Shown here: in pieces, positions 17,339 through 26,513 of the stretch
Position numbering within the stretch: position 1 is the stretch's first letter
How the letters are laid out: each line of letters opens with the position of its first letter
DNA from: Asticcacaulis currens
GTDB taxonomy: Bacteria > Pseudomonadota > Alphaproteobacteria > Caulobacterales > Caulobacteraceae
Assembly (NCBI RefSeq): GCF_028550395.1
Contig: NZ_JAQQKW010000001.1
Span: 248,001 to 312,000 of the forward strand
DNA: 64,000 nt
Direction: 5' to 3'
Notes under the pieces: model-generated
Database searches by the model: none
The model's input: the letters and a program-made list of their open reading frames with translations, nothing else
Told to the model about the DNA's origin: nothing
Made by a program: the position numbers and the translations under genes

Positions 17339-18243
17339 GCCCTCCCAATAACCCCCGCCAGCAGCCGCGCCTCGGCCGAGCGCGAGGAGCCTGCCCGCCA
17401 GATCACGACGATGTCGCGATAGGCGTGGTCTGAGCGCAGGTGGCGAACGGCGACGGATGAGCGTTCAACAAGGCCCGACTCAATAGCCATTTCCGGCAAA
17501 AGCGACACCCCGAGCCCGGCATCAACCATCTGGACCAGCGTGTTCAGGGACGTTGCGGCAAACCCGCCGTTCAGCGATTGATTGACGTCACTGGCGCCCG
17601 GCGCATTCCACTGACAAGCGGCGAGCGCATGATCGCGCAGGCAATGCCCATCCTCAAGTAAGATCAGTTCAGATGATTTAAGCGCTTCCGGTTCGACCTC
17701 TGCCTCATGTGAGAGGGGGTGGTCCTTTGGCATAACCGCCAGAATTTCGTCCTTGCAGATGAAGGCATGATCAAGCCCACTTAAATCATACGGTAAGGCA
17801 ATCACCGCCGCATCAAGGTTACCGCTTTTCAGAGAGCTGATCAGACGCGAGGTCTGATCTTCCCGCAAAAAAAGCCGCAGTTGAGGAAACTCCTGCCGCA
17901 GTTTCAAAAGAGCCTGCGGTAATAGAAAAGGGGCAATCGTCGGGATCACACCGAGGCGGAAGCGCCCGGCCAGGGGACGATTGGCGCCTTTTGCCGCTTC
18001 GACCAGATCTTCGGCCCGTGCCAGGATATCCTCCGCGCGGCGCAGAACATCCTCACCAATGGCGGTCATGATCACCTGACCGCGTGTGCGGTCAATAAGC
18101 CTCACGCCCAGAGCCTTTTCGAGCTCGGCAATGCCGGAAGAAAGAGCCGGCTGCGAAACAAAGGCAGCCTCTGCCGCGGCGACGAAACTTTTGTGCTCGT
18201 TGAGAAGCTTAAGATACTGGAGCTGGCGCAGAGTCGGGAGCAT
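17335..18243 (-). CDS. oxyR: Hydrogen peroxide sensor and regulator OxyR
   Basis: LysR-type regulator of 302 residues with an N-terminal winged helix-turn-helix (FVAAAEAAFVSQPALSSGIAELEK) and a LysR substrate domain. OxyR identity rests on the redox cysteines C201 and C210 in LLEDGHCLRDHALAAC, with the same spacing and flanks as C199/C208 of E. coli OxyR. It should activate catalase/peroxiredoxin genes when oxidised by peroxide; no such gene is in the window. The neighbouring UbiH-type hydroxylase, a possible peroxide source, is convergent and not obviously a target. Confidence 0.93.
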   Translation of the reverse strand: MLPTLRQLQYLKLLNEHKSFVAAAEAAFVSQPALSSGIAELEKALGVRLIDRTRGQVIMTAIGEDVLRRAEDILARAEDLVEAAKGANRPLAGRFRLGVIPTIAPFLLPQALLKLRQEFPQLRLFLREDQTSRLISSLKSGNLDAAVIALPYDLSGLDHAFICKDEILAVMPKDHPLSHEAEVEPEALKSSELILLEDGHCLRDHALAACQWNAPGASDVNQSLNGGFAATSLNTLVQMVDAGLGVSLLPEMAIESGLVERSSVAVRHLRSDHAYRDIVVIWRAGSSRSAEARLLAGVIGRA

Positions 18244-18374
18244 GCACGCAATATAAGCAATCTTTATTAAAATCGCAAATTGGCGATACCGTCCTTATGC
18301 GGCGGGCATGGACTTTCATAGTGAAACTTTAGTTTGTGCCTGCCATCGTTACCTTCACCCGAAAGGAGGCGACC

Positions 18375-18557
18375 ATGTCAGACCGATTCGAGCAGCAATC
18401 ACAGTCTTTGGTGGACTATGCCGAGCCGCCGGCAGAACCCCTTCTGGCGCGTTCGCTAGACAAAACCGTTGAAGCGGTCAGCTCGAAAAAGCTGGCGCCC
18501 AGGGCGAAGATTAAGTCTTTTGCGGCTCAAAGCGTCGTGCCTGATCAACGAGCATAA
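18375..18557 (+). CDS. Small unknown protein, 60 residues
   Basis: Short gene with a near-perfect ribosome site (AAAGGAGG at 18362-18369) six bases before ATG 18375, the main reason to believe it. The product begins [10 protein letters not shown], has a proline-rich middle (EPPAEP) and a basic C-terminal part ([10 protein letters not shown]); no membrane segment or known domain is seen. Its last 47 bases overlap the 3' end of the convergent Trm112-like gene. It is divergent from oxyR across a 131-base gap, so it could be an oxyR-linked or peroxide-related gene, but nothing in the protein shows it. Confidence 0.55.
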   Translation: MSDRFEQQSQSLVDYAEPPAEPLLARSLDKTVEAVSSKKLAPRAKIKSFAAQSVVPDQRA

Positions 18558-18747
18558 TGGGCACGCCTGAGCGAATAGGAAAGGCGAGGCCCGCCGTGGG
18601 TGAGACCAGTTCCTGAGCAACCCGGTCATAGGTCAGCGCCCGGCGGGTGACCGGACAGACGAGGGCTTCTAAGAGACGCGGGTCGATTTCAGACGTATCA
18701 GGCACGGGGGAATCACTGGCGGGCGTTTCAATTTCTATTTCGGCCAT
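18511..18747 (-). CDS. Trm112-like (UPF0434/YcaR) small protein
   Basis: A 78-residue protein of the Trm112/YcaR group. The core reads [17 protein letters not shown] then [14 protein letters not shown], the typical two strands of the zinc-ribbon-like fold. Only the first Cys (CPVT) is present where CPxC is usual, so zinc binding is doubtful. In eukaryotes and archaea Trm112 activates methyltransferases; bacterial roles are unclear. It starts 11 bases after the stop of the CnoX-like gene and is in its operon. Its 3' end overlaps the convergent small gene at 18375-18557. Confidence 0.85.
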   Translation of the reverse strand: MAEIEIETPASDSPVPDTSEIDPRLLEALVCPVTRRALTYDRVAQELVSPTAGLAFPIRSGVPIMLVDQARRFEPQKT

Positions 18748-18758
18748 AAGCGGGCTCC

Positions 18759-19634
18759 TCAGCTGAACAAAAGGGACGACAGCTTGCGTCGACCCGCCTT
18801 TGTGATGTCAGACATCTGACCTGCGGCTGCGAAAATCTTGAACAGATATTCACGCGCCTTCTGATTCTCCCAATCTGGCTCGACCTTTATAATCGCCAGA
18901 AGTTCGTCAATGGCCACAGATAATTCACCTTGTCCGGCAAGGCCACGGGCAAGGTCATAGCGGGCACCATGGTCAGACGGATCCGTGAAGAGGCGTGCGC
19001 GCAGTTCCTCAAGCGCTGTCGGCGCCCCGTCAGAGAGTTCTAAGGCGGCGCGCAAACCCTGAATGTCCGCGTCCTTGGCGTCGGCCGGCGCCTGATCGAG
19101 AACGGCTTTGGCCTGCTCGGGCTGACCGACCTTCATATACATCTTAGCGACCCCGGCGATCGCCTTCAGGTTCTGCGGATCCTGGTCGAGCACAAAAGAG
19201 TAGGCCTCCATGGCGCCACCGAGGTCGCCCTGCTCAAGTGACTGGGCCGCAAGCGCCAGCGCATCTTCTATGGAGGGGGCGCCATCATCTGCGCCGACTC
19301 CCAGCTTTTCAATAAAGCTTCGAAGTTCGGATTCGGGCTTAGCCCCCATAAACCCGTCAACCGGTCTGCCTCCCACAAAGGCATAAACGGTGGGAATAGA
19401 CTGCACGCGCAATTGTCCGGCAATGGCCGGGTTCTTGTCGACGTCGATCTTGACCAGCTTCACCTTACCGTTGGCTTCGGTGACGACCTTTTCCAGAGCG
19501 GGGCCGAGTTGCCGACAAGGCCCGCACCAGGTCGCCCAGAAATCGACGATGACGGGTACGGTCTGAGAGGCTTCGAGCACGTCGTTCACGAAGGTGGCGT
19601 CGGAACCATCAATGATATGGGGGCTTGAAGCCAT
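18759..19634 (-). CDS. cnoX: Thioredoxin-TPR co-chaperone CnoX (YbbN)
   Basis: Chaperedoxin of 291 residues: an N-terminal thioredoxin fold (about 8-110) with active site WCGPC, and a TPR-like C-terminal half (about 120-285). Members hold unfolding proteins during oxidative (hypochlorous acid) stress and pass them to GroEL. Unlike E. coli CnoX, whose active site is SxxC, this one has both cysteines and may also reduce disulfides. It heads an operon with the Trm112-like gene. Confidence 0.9.
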   Translation of the reverse strand: MASSPHIIDGSDATFVNDVLEASQTVPVIVDFWATWCGPCRQLGPALEKVVTEANGKVKLVKIDVDKNPAIAGQLRVQSIPTVYAFVGGRPVDGFMGAKPESELRSFIEKLGVGADDGAPSIEDALALAAQSLEQGDLGGAMEAYSFVLDQDPQNLKAIAGVAKMYMKVGQPEQAKAVLDQAPADAKDADIQGLRAALELSDGAPTALEELRARLFTDPSDHGARYDLARGLAGQGELSVAIDELLAIIKVEPDWENQKAREYLFKIFAAAGQMSDITKAGRRKLSSLLFS

Positions 19635-19716
19635 GATCTGCTCAACCTTTTTTCTGTGTCGTCTTCCTACTCAGGATGGGAAGAGAAGGCAATTGGCGCA
19701 AGGTCAGTGTCTGAGA

Positions 19717-21354
19717 TTATTCCGGTGACGGTTCGCGGGGGGGCTCGCCTGGCGCCTCTCCTAACGGTTCCGGATCGCGGAGCGACTTCAGCGGCAGTTC
19801 CGGGATCAGGCCCGTGGCTAAAAGCCCCAGGATCGACACCAGAAATCCCGCAAACATAACACCTTTAATCGCCTCAGAGATCGTATCACGCACCACCGGA
19901 TCAAGCGCCACCTTTGGCCCTCCCGACTGAACGGACCCATCTGTCTGGCTGGCCAGGGCCATGCGCTCAAGTTCCGCCAGGGACAGAACCTGCTCGTGCG
20001 CGACACTGGCCTTCGGCGCCATAACCATCAGGTTGTGGGTCAGGACCGCTCCGAAGACGGCCACGCCGATGGTCGAGCCTATCTGACGAAAGAACTGACC
20101 GGCGCTCGTCGCCACGCCCAGTTCCCGACGCTCAACAGCGTTCTGAACGGCCAAATTGAACAGGCTTTGCGCCGGCCCCAACCCGACACCGATAAGGGCG
20201 ACCCGCCAGACCACGTCCCAGGCTCCGGCCGTATTCGGAAGCGTTGCCAGACAAAGCGCACCCAGCGCGGTCAGCGCCGAGCCCCCCAGCATAATCAGGC
20301 GGTACTTGCCGAACTTGTGCACCAGAAGGCCAGACAAGGTGGCTGAGGCAATGAGACCCACGGTCAGAGGAATAAGCGCCAGCCCCGATACGGTCGCTGA
20401 CAGACCGAGTGCCAGTTGCATCAGAAGCGGCAGGAAGGAAACGAGGCCCATAAAGGCCATGAAGATCAGCACGGAGGCCAGATTGGCACTGGCAAAGGTG
20501 CGGTTACGGAACAAAGACAAGGACAAAATGGGGTTTTCGACCTTAGCCTCGACGGCCAGAAAGGCAATCAGGGCGACAAACGCACCGATGAAGAGCCCCA
20601 GCACCACTGGCGAGGTCCATCCGTCCGTACCGCCCAGGCTCAGGCCCAGCAGAAAGGGCAGGAAGGTGGCCACCAGAAGAATGGCTCCGGCAAAATCGAT
20701 CTTGCCGCCGGTGCGGTGCAGGAGCTTTGGGGTTTTGGCGAGAATCATGAAGAGGGCGAGCCCTGCCAGAGGCAGGTTGATGTAGAAGACCCAGCGCCAG
20801 CCGGCGACCGGCAGACCGAAGATCTGAACCGTGCCCATATCGGTGAAAAAGCCGCCAATAAGGGGACCGATGACACTTGCAATGCCAAAGGTTGCCCCAA
20901 AGAGCCCGCCGAGCTTTGCGCGCTCACGCGGCGGGTAAAGGTCGGCGATCACCGCAAAGGCCGAGGTCATCAAGGCGGCCCCACCGAGCCCCTGGACCGC
21001 GCGGAACACGATAAGCTGCACCATGCCCCCCCCCAGAACCGGGAGGTCACCAAACTCACCGGCAAGGCCACACAGGCCAGAACCAAGCATGAAGATAACG
21101 ACACCGATGACAAGGATGGGCTTTCGCCCGTAAATGTCTGAGAGCTTGCCATAGATCGGAACCATTACGGTCGAGGCGAGGAGATAGGCGGTCGTTACCC
21201 AGGCATAGAGGTCAAGGCCTGACAGATGGGCCACGATGCGAGGCATGGCCGTGGACACAATGGTCTGATCCAGCGCCGACAACAGAAAGACGATCATCAG
21301 GGCAATGACGGTTACCCGGCGTTCGGCGGCAGTAAAGGTTTGCGGCGTATCCAT
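19717..21354 (-). CDS. MFS drug/proton antiporter, DHA2 family (EmrB/QacA type)
   Basis: Inner-membrane exporter of 545 residues with about 14 hydrophobic segments, the DHA2 count. Family motifs are [13 protein letters not shown] at the first segment (the D1 motif) and [13 protein letters not shown] between segments 2 and 3 (motif A). The C-terminal tail is Pro/Glu-rich. Typical substrates are lipophilic or cationic drugs; which one is not visible. No membrane-fusion partner or adjacent TetR regulator is present, so it may act alone across the inner membrane. Confidence 0.9.
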   Translation of the reverse strand: MDTPQTFTAAERRVTVIALMIVFLLSALDQTIVSTAMPRIVAHLSGLDLYAWVTTAYLLASTVMVPIYGKLSDIYGRKPILVIGVVIFMLGSGLCGLAGEFGDLPVLGGGMVQLIVFRAVQGLGGAALMTSAFAVIADLYPPRERAKLGGLFGATFGIASVIGPLIGGFFTDMGTVQIFGLPVAGWRWVFYINLPLAGLALFMILAKTPKLLHRTGGKIDFAGAILLVATFLPFLLGLSLGGTDGWTSPVVLGLFIGAFVALIAFLAVEAKVENPILSLSLFRNRTFASANLASVLIFMAFMGLVSFLPLLMQLALGLSATVSGLALIPLTVGLIASATLSGLLVHKFGKYRLIMLGGSALTALGALCLATLPNTAGAWDVVWRVALIGVGLGPAQSLFNLAVQNAVERRELGVATSAGQFFRQIGSTIGVAVFGAVLTHNLMVMAPKASVAHEQVLSLAELERMALASQTDGSVQSGGPKVALDPVVRDTISEAIKGVMFAGFLVSILGLLATGLIPELPLKSLRDPEPLGEAPGEPPREPSPE

Positions 21355-21406
21355 AGATCCCTCTGCTTATTTGAGGGACACCATACCGGCAGTCTTGAGG
21401 ATCGCG

Positions 21407-22009
21407 CTACTGCAATCGTTTTGAATCGCCGAAGAAAACCAAAAGCGCCCTTTGCGCCGCCGCGTCCGTCGTCAGACCGGGAGAGCGTATCCGGTCATGA
21501 AAGGCTGCACCTTTGCCGAGACCTGTGAGCGGCGCCCGCAAATAGGCGAGCCATCGCACCCCGGCGAATACCGGATGCGTCTGTAGCGAGATGAGCTTGG
21601 AGCTCTCGAGCCTTATCTGCGCCAAAAGATGCCAGGTGTCAGGCCCATCGCCACTGTCATCGCGCACTACCGTCAGGGTCTCAAGATCTTCGGCTGTGTA
21701 ATGGCGCTCCAGACGATGCTGGCCGCGCGACCAGGTCAGTGTCAGAAGACCTGGTCGGATCTCCCACTGTTCATCCGGCGACAGGCCGCCAAAAATGATG
21801 AAGGCGAGCCCGACGAAGAGACCACCGGCGATGATCAAACCAAAGAACAGGCTGAAAGGGGACAGAGGCCAAAGGCCCCGCCCCAGTTCGACGACGACCA
21901 TGACGCAGGCGAAAAGACCCGCGCCGACAAGTATCCAGCGGATAAAGTCCGGCATGGGGGCGCCCAGGCGGATCACCTCATCCGCCTCATCAGGGAATTG
22001 CGCTTCCAT
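21407..22009 (-). CDS. Unknown membrane protein with two N-terminal segments
   Basis: I do not recognise this 200-residue protein. Two hydrophobic segments (about 24-45 and 54-76) are followed by a soluble, probably cytoplasmic part of about 115 residues that is beta-rich (WEIRPGLLTLTW, WHLLAQIRLESSK). The layout resembles small membrane proteins with a PH-like C-terminal domain, but this is only a shape impression. It lies between phoB (same strand, 50 bases after it) and the MFS exporter, and may be transcribed alone. Confidence 0.7.
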   Translation of the reverse strand: MEAQFPDEADEVIRLGAPMPDFIRWILVGAGLFACVMVVVELGRGLWPLSPFSLFFGLIIAGGLFVGLAFIIFGGLSPDEQWEIRPGLLTLTWSRGQHRLERHYTAEDLETLTVVRDDSGDGPDTWHLLAQIRLESSKLISLQTHPVFAGVRWLAYLRAPLTGLGKGAAFHDRIRSPGLTTDAAAQRALLVFFGDSKRLQ

Positions 22010-22036
22010 GCCTTTTTATCGCATGGATCCGTGAAA

Positions 22037-22058
22037 TAACCGCGACGAAACGCGGTTA
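22037..22058 (-). terminator. Hairpin after phoB, possible terminator
   Basis: TAACCGCG (22037-22044) and CGCGGTTA (22051-22058) form a perfect 8-base-pair stem with a 6-base loop, starting two bases after the phoB stop. On the minus strand it is followed by a short TTTC rather than a long U-run, so termination may be partial. Confidence 0.45.
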
Positions 22059-22059
22059 A

Positions 22060-22755
22060 TCAGCCTTGCATATCGAGGGAATAGCCGGCCGATCGCACAG
22101 TGCGGATCGGATCATAATCACTGTCGCCATTGAGCGCCTTTCGCAGTCGACCGATATGCACATCGACCGTGCGCGCTTCGACATACACATCGTTGCCCCA
22201 CACCGCATCCAGCAATTGTTCGCGGCTGAACACGCGCTTGGGATGCTGCATCAGATAGTCGAGAAGCTTATATTCCGTCGGTCCCAGATGGACATCGCGA
22301 CCCGAACGCTGAACCCGGTGCGACAGGCGATCAATGACGATTTCGCCGAAGATCACACGGTCTTCTGAGAGACCCGGACGGATGCGGCGCAAGACCGCAC
22401 GAATGCGCGCGACAAGTTCGACCATAGAAAACGGCTTAATGACATAGTCATCCGCTCCCGTATCAAGGCCGCGGATCCGGTCCGTCTCTTCCGAACGCGC
22501 CGTCAGCATGACGATGGGCAGGTTGCGCGTTTCGGTCTGCGCGCGTAACCGGCGGGTGACTTCGATGCCCGACACCTTAGGCATCATCCAGTCGCAGACA
22601 AGAAGATCTGGCTGCCGCTCATTAATCATCATAAGGGCTTCATCACCATCTGTGGCGACCCCTACCTCATAGCCCTCTTTTTCGAGGTTGTACTGCAGAA
22701 GGGTGGACAGGGCGTCTTCATCTTCGGCGACAATGATGTAGGGTTTTACGCTCAT
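22060..22755 (-). CDS. phoB: Phosphate regulon response regulator PhoB
   Basis: OmpR-family regulator of 231 residues. Receiver domain 1-120 with acidic pair E11/D12, phosphoacceptor D55 in VCDWMMP and K107 in IKPFS; DNA-binding winged helix about 130-229, with PTEYKLLDYLMQHPKRVFSR and VDVHIGRLRKAL. Phosphorylated by PhoR at low phosphate, it binds Pho boxes. It lies 18 bases after phoU and is co-transcribed with it. Confidence 0.96.
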   Translation of the reverse strand: MSVKPYIIVAEDEDALSTLLQYNLEKEGYEVGVATDGDEALMMINERQPDLLVCDWMMPKVSGIEVTRRLRAQTETRNLPIVMLTARSEETDRIRGLDTGADDYVIKPFSMVELVARIRAVLRRIRPGLSEDRVIFGEIVIDRLSHRVQRSGRDVHLGPTEYKLLDYLMQHPKRVFSREQLLDAVWGNDVYVEARTVDVHIGRLRKALNGDSDYDPIRTVRSAGYSLDMQG

Positions 22756-22773
22756 GACAGTTCCTGATGGCCC

Positions 22774-23460
22774 CTATAGGGTGGACATTTTCGGGCGATC
22801 GTCGACATAGTCTTCGCCCGTGATTTCGTAGTGAATATGCTCGGCCATATTGGTCGCGTGATCGCCGATCCGCTCCAGGTTCTTGGCCATGAATAGGATA
22901 TGGGTGCACGCCGAAATGGTGCGCGGATCACCCATCATGTAGGTCAAAAGCTCACGAAAGAGCGCGTTATAATGCTCGTCGACCTCGGTGTCGGATGTCC
23001 ACACGGCCATGGCCATGTCGAGCTTGGCCGCCTTATAGGCATCCAGCACATCGCGCAGGCGCGATGATACAAGTTTCCCCATGCGCTCAATCGAGCGCGT
23101 AAGCGGCGACAGAGGCTCAGCCTCCGCAATCACCAGCGAACGCTTGGCGATATTTTTGGCAAGGTCCCCCGTACGCTCAAGCGAGGTCGCGATCTTCATC
23201 GCAGCGACGGTCTTGCGAAGGTCAGCGGCCATGGGCTGGCGAAGCGCAATTAGACGGATGCATTTGCGCTCGACGTCACGCTCCAGCTCGTCGAGCTTGC
23301 GATCGCGCTCAATGACGCTTTGTGCCAGCGCTACATCGCGCCGCGCCACGGCCTCGACCGCGTCGGCCACCTGTGCCTCGGCAAGCCCGCCCATCAGCAT
23401 GACTTCTGCGCTGAGCTGGTCGAGTTCTTCGCCGTAGGTTCTGACGATGTGGTTGTTCAT
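22774..23460 (-). CDS. phoU: Phosphate signalling protein PhoU
   Basis: 228-residue all-helical protein of two PhoU repeats (about 10-105 and 120-210), each with the E/DxxxD metal-cluster pattern, such as LDELERDVERKC in the first. PhoU links the PstSCAB importer to PhoR and keeps the kinase off when phosphate is plentiful. Here it is followed by phoB but is preceded directly by phoR, without pst genes. A Met-rich end (HILFMAKNLERIGDHATNMAEH) is typical. Confidence 0.95.
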   Translation of the reverse strand: MNNHIVRTYGEELDQLSAEVMLMGGLAEAQVADAVEAVARRDVALAQSVIERDRKLDELERDVERKCIRLIALRQPMAADLRKTVAAMKIATSLERTGDLAKNIAKRSLVIAEAEPLSPLTRSIERMGKLVSSRLRDVLDAYKAAKLDMAMAVWTSDTEVDEHYNALFRELLTYMMGDPRTISACTHILFMAKNLERIGDHATNMAEHIHYEITGEDYVDDRPKMSTL

Positions 23461-23552
23461 GACGCGTTATCCTTGACGAAAGCCCATATGTTGAATTTGT
23501 GACAGGCTTATTACACCATGCCGTTCATCACGGCAAAACTGTCATTTTTCAC

Positions 23553-25082
23553 TCAGCGCGCGTTCACAAAGCCGATGGCCGGGCTTTCTCTGTAACGCCC
23601 AGGCTGAGGGAAGCAGGCCGTAAAGCTTGTATAGGTCTCCACGCTGCCTGTAGGCACAAGGTCGAGGCCCCCATAGGGCAGTAGCGACTTGTCCTCACCT
23701 TCAGAGGGCTGAGCAACGGACTCGACGAGCAAAGCTCCCCGGTGACGGTTGATAATGTGCTTGACAATCGCAAGACCGAGCCCCGTACCCAGACGGTCAC
23801 CGGATTTCTGACCCTCCACACGATAAAAACGCTCCGCCAGGCGTGGCAAAAACTCACGCCGGATACCGGGCCCACGGTCTGTCACACGCACCACCGTATA
23901 CCAGGATCCGCGCTGATCTGGCCTTAGGAGGACGAGTTTGGCCGCGGCAGGATCACGCGCCCCGAAGGCCTCTTCAAGTGTGCAGTCGGTGAATATCTCA
24001 ATGTCGATGGTTGAGCCGGAGGGTGCATATTTCAGCGCATTATCCGACAGGTTCTGCACCACCTGCACGACCTGATCACGATCAGCGGTGAGAAAATACT
24101 GACCAGGCGCAGGGCCATTTACGCTGACTGTTACCCCCTTCTCCTTGGCCAGAATGCTGAGGCTATCCATTACGTCGCGCGCGCAAAGCGAAATATCAGC
24201 CTCACCCGACGGCGGCACGTGCTCGTTCATTTCAATGCGGCTTAGAGACAGAAGGTCCTGTATCAGGCGCCCCATCCGATCGGCCTGGGAGGCCATGATG
24301 TTGAGGAATTTATCCCGCGCCTTCAGATCGTCCTTGGCATGACCGCGCAGGGTTTCGATAAATCCCGTCAGCGAAGCCAGCGGCGTGCGCAGTTCGTGGG
24401 AGGCGTTGGCGAGGAAGTCGGCGCGCATGCGCTCAATCCGTCGGATATCGGTTTCGTCCCGGATGACAAGGAGGGCAAGACGCCGCAGGCCGCCCTCTGT
24501 AACCGGCAGCGGCGAGGTCCAGGCACGCCAGAACTTATCCTGCGCGCCTGAGGTTTCAAAAACGGTGTCACGCGCCACATTACCAAAAAGGGCTTCATCG
24601 ACAGCTTCCAGAACCTCAGGAAAGCGCAGTGAGGACACGAGCAGGCCCCCCTCTTTAGCGATTCCGAAGGCGTCAACAGCGGCCTTATTCGCGAATACGA
24701 CCCAGCGGCCGGCAATGTCATTGGGTTCGATCCCCGAAACAATCATCACCGGGTCGGGGATGGCGCGCAGCACCTCCTGAAAGCTTGGGCCTTCCGGCTG
24801 AACGCGCACGCGCTCAGGCACGGCTACAACGTCTTCGATGACCGCAGTCTTATGCCGCTTTAGTTCCGCATAGGTCACCCACAGGCTTACGGCGAGGATG
24901 CCGACGGCGAGCCATACGAGCCAGTGGGCCCCGGGAGACAACAGGGCGAGCGCGATCAGGACCAGAAGGCCCAGACCGAGAGGCAGAAAGATGCGCTTTC
25001 TTGGTTGCGCCGCCATAAATGCCGGATCCTGATATTGTGGCGCCCATAAGACCCCAGCGTGCGTTAACAACCTGTTATCCAT
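23553..25082 (-). CDS. phoR: Phosphate regulon sensor histidine kinase PhoR
   Basis: Membrane histidine kinase of 509 residues from ATG 25082; a TTG one codon earlier is also possible, and GGAG lies 7 bases upstream of the ATG. Two hydrophobic segments (about 32-50 and 54-72) with almost no periplasmic loop are followed by a PAS-like domain (about 100-210), HisKA with FLANASHELRTPLASLTGF (His at about 229) and an HATPase domain with NALKYAP and RFYRVEGQKSGDRLGTGLGL. A short periplasmic part is typical of PhoR, which reads phosphate through Pst/PhoU. A Pho box lies 48 bases upstream of its start. Confidence 0.95.
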   Translation of the reverse strand: MDNRLLTHAGVLWAPQYQDPAFMAAQPRKRIFLPLGLGLLVLIALALLSPGAHWLVWLAVGILAVSLWVTYAELKRHKTAVIEDVVAVPERVRVQPEGPSFQEVLRAIPDPVMIVSGIEPNDIAGRWVVFANKAAVDAFGIAKEGGLLVSSLRFPEVLEAVDEALFGNVARDTVFETSGAQDKFWRAWTSPLPVTEGGLRRLALLVIRDETDIRRIERMRADFLANASHELRTPLASLTGFIETLRGHAKDDLKARDKFLNIMASQADRMGRLIQDLLSLSRIEMNEHVPPSGEADISLCARDVMDSLSILAKEKGVTVSVNGPAPGQYFLTADRDQVVQVVQNLSDNALKYAPSGSTIDIEIFTDCTLEEAFGARDPAAAKLVLLRPDQRGSWYTVVRVTDRGPGIRREFLPRLAERFYRVEGQKSGDRLGTGLGLAIVKHIINRHRGALLVESVAQPSEGEDKSLLPYGGLDLVPTGSVETYTSFTACFPQPGRYRESPAIGFVNAR

Positions 25083-25130
25083 CAAAGGTCTCCGCCCTGA
25101 GTTTTTATGGGCAGGACCTAGGCTGATTTG

Positions 25131-25148
25131 AAGACAGGCGCGTGACAG
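25131..25148 (-). promoter_or_regulatory. Pho box upstream of phoR
   Basis: Read on the minus strand the site is CTGTCAC-GCGC-CTGTCTT, two CTGTC half-sites with an 11-base period, matching the PhoB consensus of tandem CTGTCAt repeats. It lies 48 bases upstream of the phoR start, as expected for PhoB-activated promoters, so phoR is probably autoregulated through PhoB. Confidence 0.7.
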
Positions 25149-25196
25149 ATCCGTTAAAAACCACAGCGCGCATTCATAAGCGCGCTCGGGTGGGCG

Positions 25197-26462
25197 TCAG
25201 GGGCGGGTCTGACCGCTGCCTCGCACGACGTATTTGAAGGTCGTCAGTTGCTCGGCACCAACGGGACCGCGCGCGTGCATGCGCCCTGTTGCAATCCCGA
25301 TTTCTGCGCCCAGTCCGAACTCGCCGCCGTCGGCAAACTGCGTCGAGGCATTCCAGATGACGATGGCTGAATCGACCTCATTGAGAAAGGCTTCGGCGGC
25401 CTCGGCGTCTTCGGTGATAATGGCCTCGGTGTGCTGCGTGCCAAAGCTACGAATATGTTCGACCGCTTCGTTTAAACCACTCACCACCCGCACAGCCAGT
25501 ATCTTGTCGAGATATTCGGTGCGCCAGTCGTCTTCAGTGGCCTCGACCATCGGCTGGATGGCGCGCGCGGCTTCATCGCCGCGCAGTTCGCAGCCTTTTT
25601 CGATCAGGGCGAGAGCGATACGCGGCAACAAGGTCTCGGCTACGGCCTTGTCGATCAGAAGCGTTTCGGTCGCTCCACATACCGAGACGCGGCGCATCTT
25701 GGCATTCAGCACGATCGAGACAGCCTTGTCCGGGTCGGCTTCCGCGTGGACATAGGTGTGATTAAGGCCCTCCAGGTGGGCCAGAACCGGCACACGCGCC
25801 TCGGCCTGCACCCGTGCCACGAGCGACTTGCCGCCGCGCGGAATAATCAGATTAACCGCCTCATTGAGCCCCCCTAAAAGCAGGCCCACAGCGTCACGAT
25901 CAGCCGTCGGCACCAGTTGTACGGCGGCAGGCAGATCGGCCTCGGCAAAGGCCTGTTCAAACGCGACGAAAATGGCTTTAGCCGAGTTCAGCGCCTCCGA
26001 ACCGGTACGCAGGATGGCGCCATTTGACGAGCGGATACAAAGAGCTGCCGCATCAGCCGTGACGTTCGGGCGCGATTCATAGATGATGCCAATGACACCG
26101 ATGGGCGTAGAGACGCGGGCAATATCGAGGCCGTTCGGACGTTCCCAGCGCGCCAGTTCCTTACCCACCGGATCGGGCAGGGCCGCCACGTCTTCGAGCC
26201 CCCTGGCCATGGCTTCTACGCGATCTGGGTTAAGCACCAGACGTTCGACCATCGCACTCGATAACCCCTTCTGGGAGGCGGCCTCCACATCGGCCGCATT
26301 GGCGCTCAAGATAGCGTCCTGCTGAGCACGGATATGTCTGGCCGCGCTGAGGATCAGACGTGTGCGTGCTTCCGGACCGGAAAGACGTAGCGCCTCAGCG
26401 CCTGCCCTGGCTTTAGCGGCCAGGTCAGTCATGAGGTGGGTCAGATTGCCGTTGGTGTCCAT
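25197..26462 (-). CDS. proA: Gamma-glutamyl phosphate reductase
   Basis: Second enzyme of proline synthesis: reduces glutamyl-5-phosphate to glutamate-5-semialdehyde with NADPH. The 421-residue aldehyde-dehydrogenase-fold protein has the catalytic Cys in RRVSVCGATETLLID and the family segment RGGKSLVARV. It follows proB by 51 bases on the same strand, the usual proBA operon. Confidence 0.95.
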   Translation of the reverse strand: MDTNGNLTHLMTDLAAKARAGAEALRLSGPEARTRLILSAARHIRAQQDAILSANAADVEAASQKGLSSAMVERLVLNPDRVEAMARGLEDVAALPDPVGKELARWERPNGLDIARVSTPIGVIGIIYESRPNVTADAAALCIRSSNGAILRTGSEALNSAKAIFVAFEQAFAEADLPAAVQLVPTADRDAVGLLLGGLNEAVNLIIPRGGKSLVARVQAEARVPVLAHLEGLNHTYVHAEADPDKAVSIVLNAKMRRVSVCGATETLLIDKAVAETLLPRIALALIEKGCELRGDEAARAIQPMVEATEDDWRTEYLDKILAVRVVSGLNEAVEHIRSFGTQHTEAIITEDAEAAEAFLNEVDSAIVIWNASTQFADGGEFGLGAEIGIATGRMHARGPVGAEQLTTFKYVVRGSGQTRP

Positions 26463-26513
26463 TTTGCTATCCCAGATGGATTGTCTTGCGATAGGGTGAG
26501 CGCCATTGTGCGC

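Noticed and set aside
20416-21141. 241-codon frame antisense to the MFS exporter
   Set aside because: Rich in Gln/Lys/Gly as expected from reading a hydrophobic gene backwards; not a gene.
23488-23556. Two full Pho boxes in the phoR-phoU gap
   Set aside because: Each has one good half-site and one poor one; mentioned in the finding on phoR-phoU but not annotated as sites.
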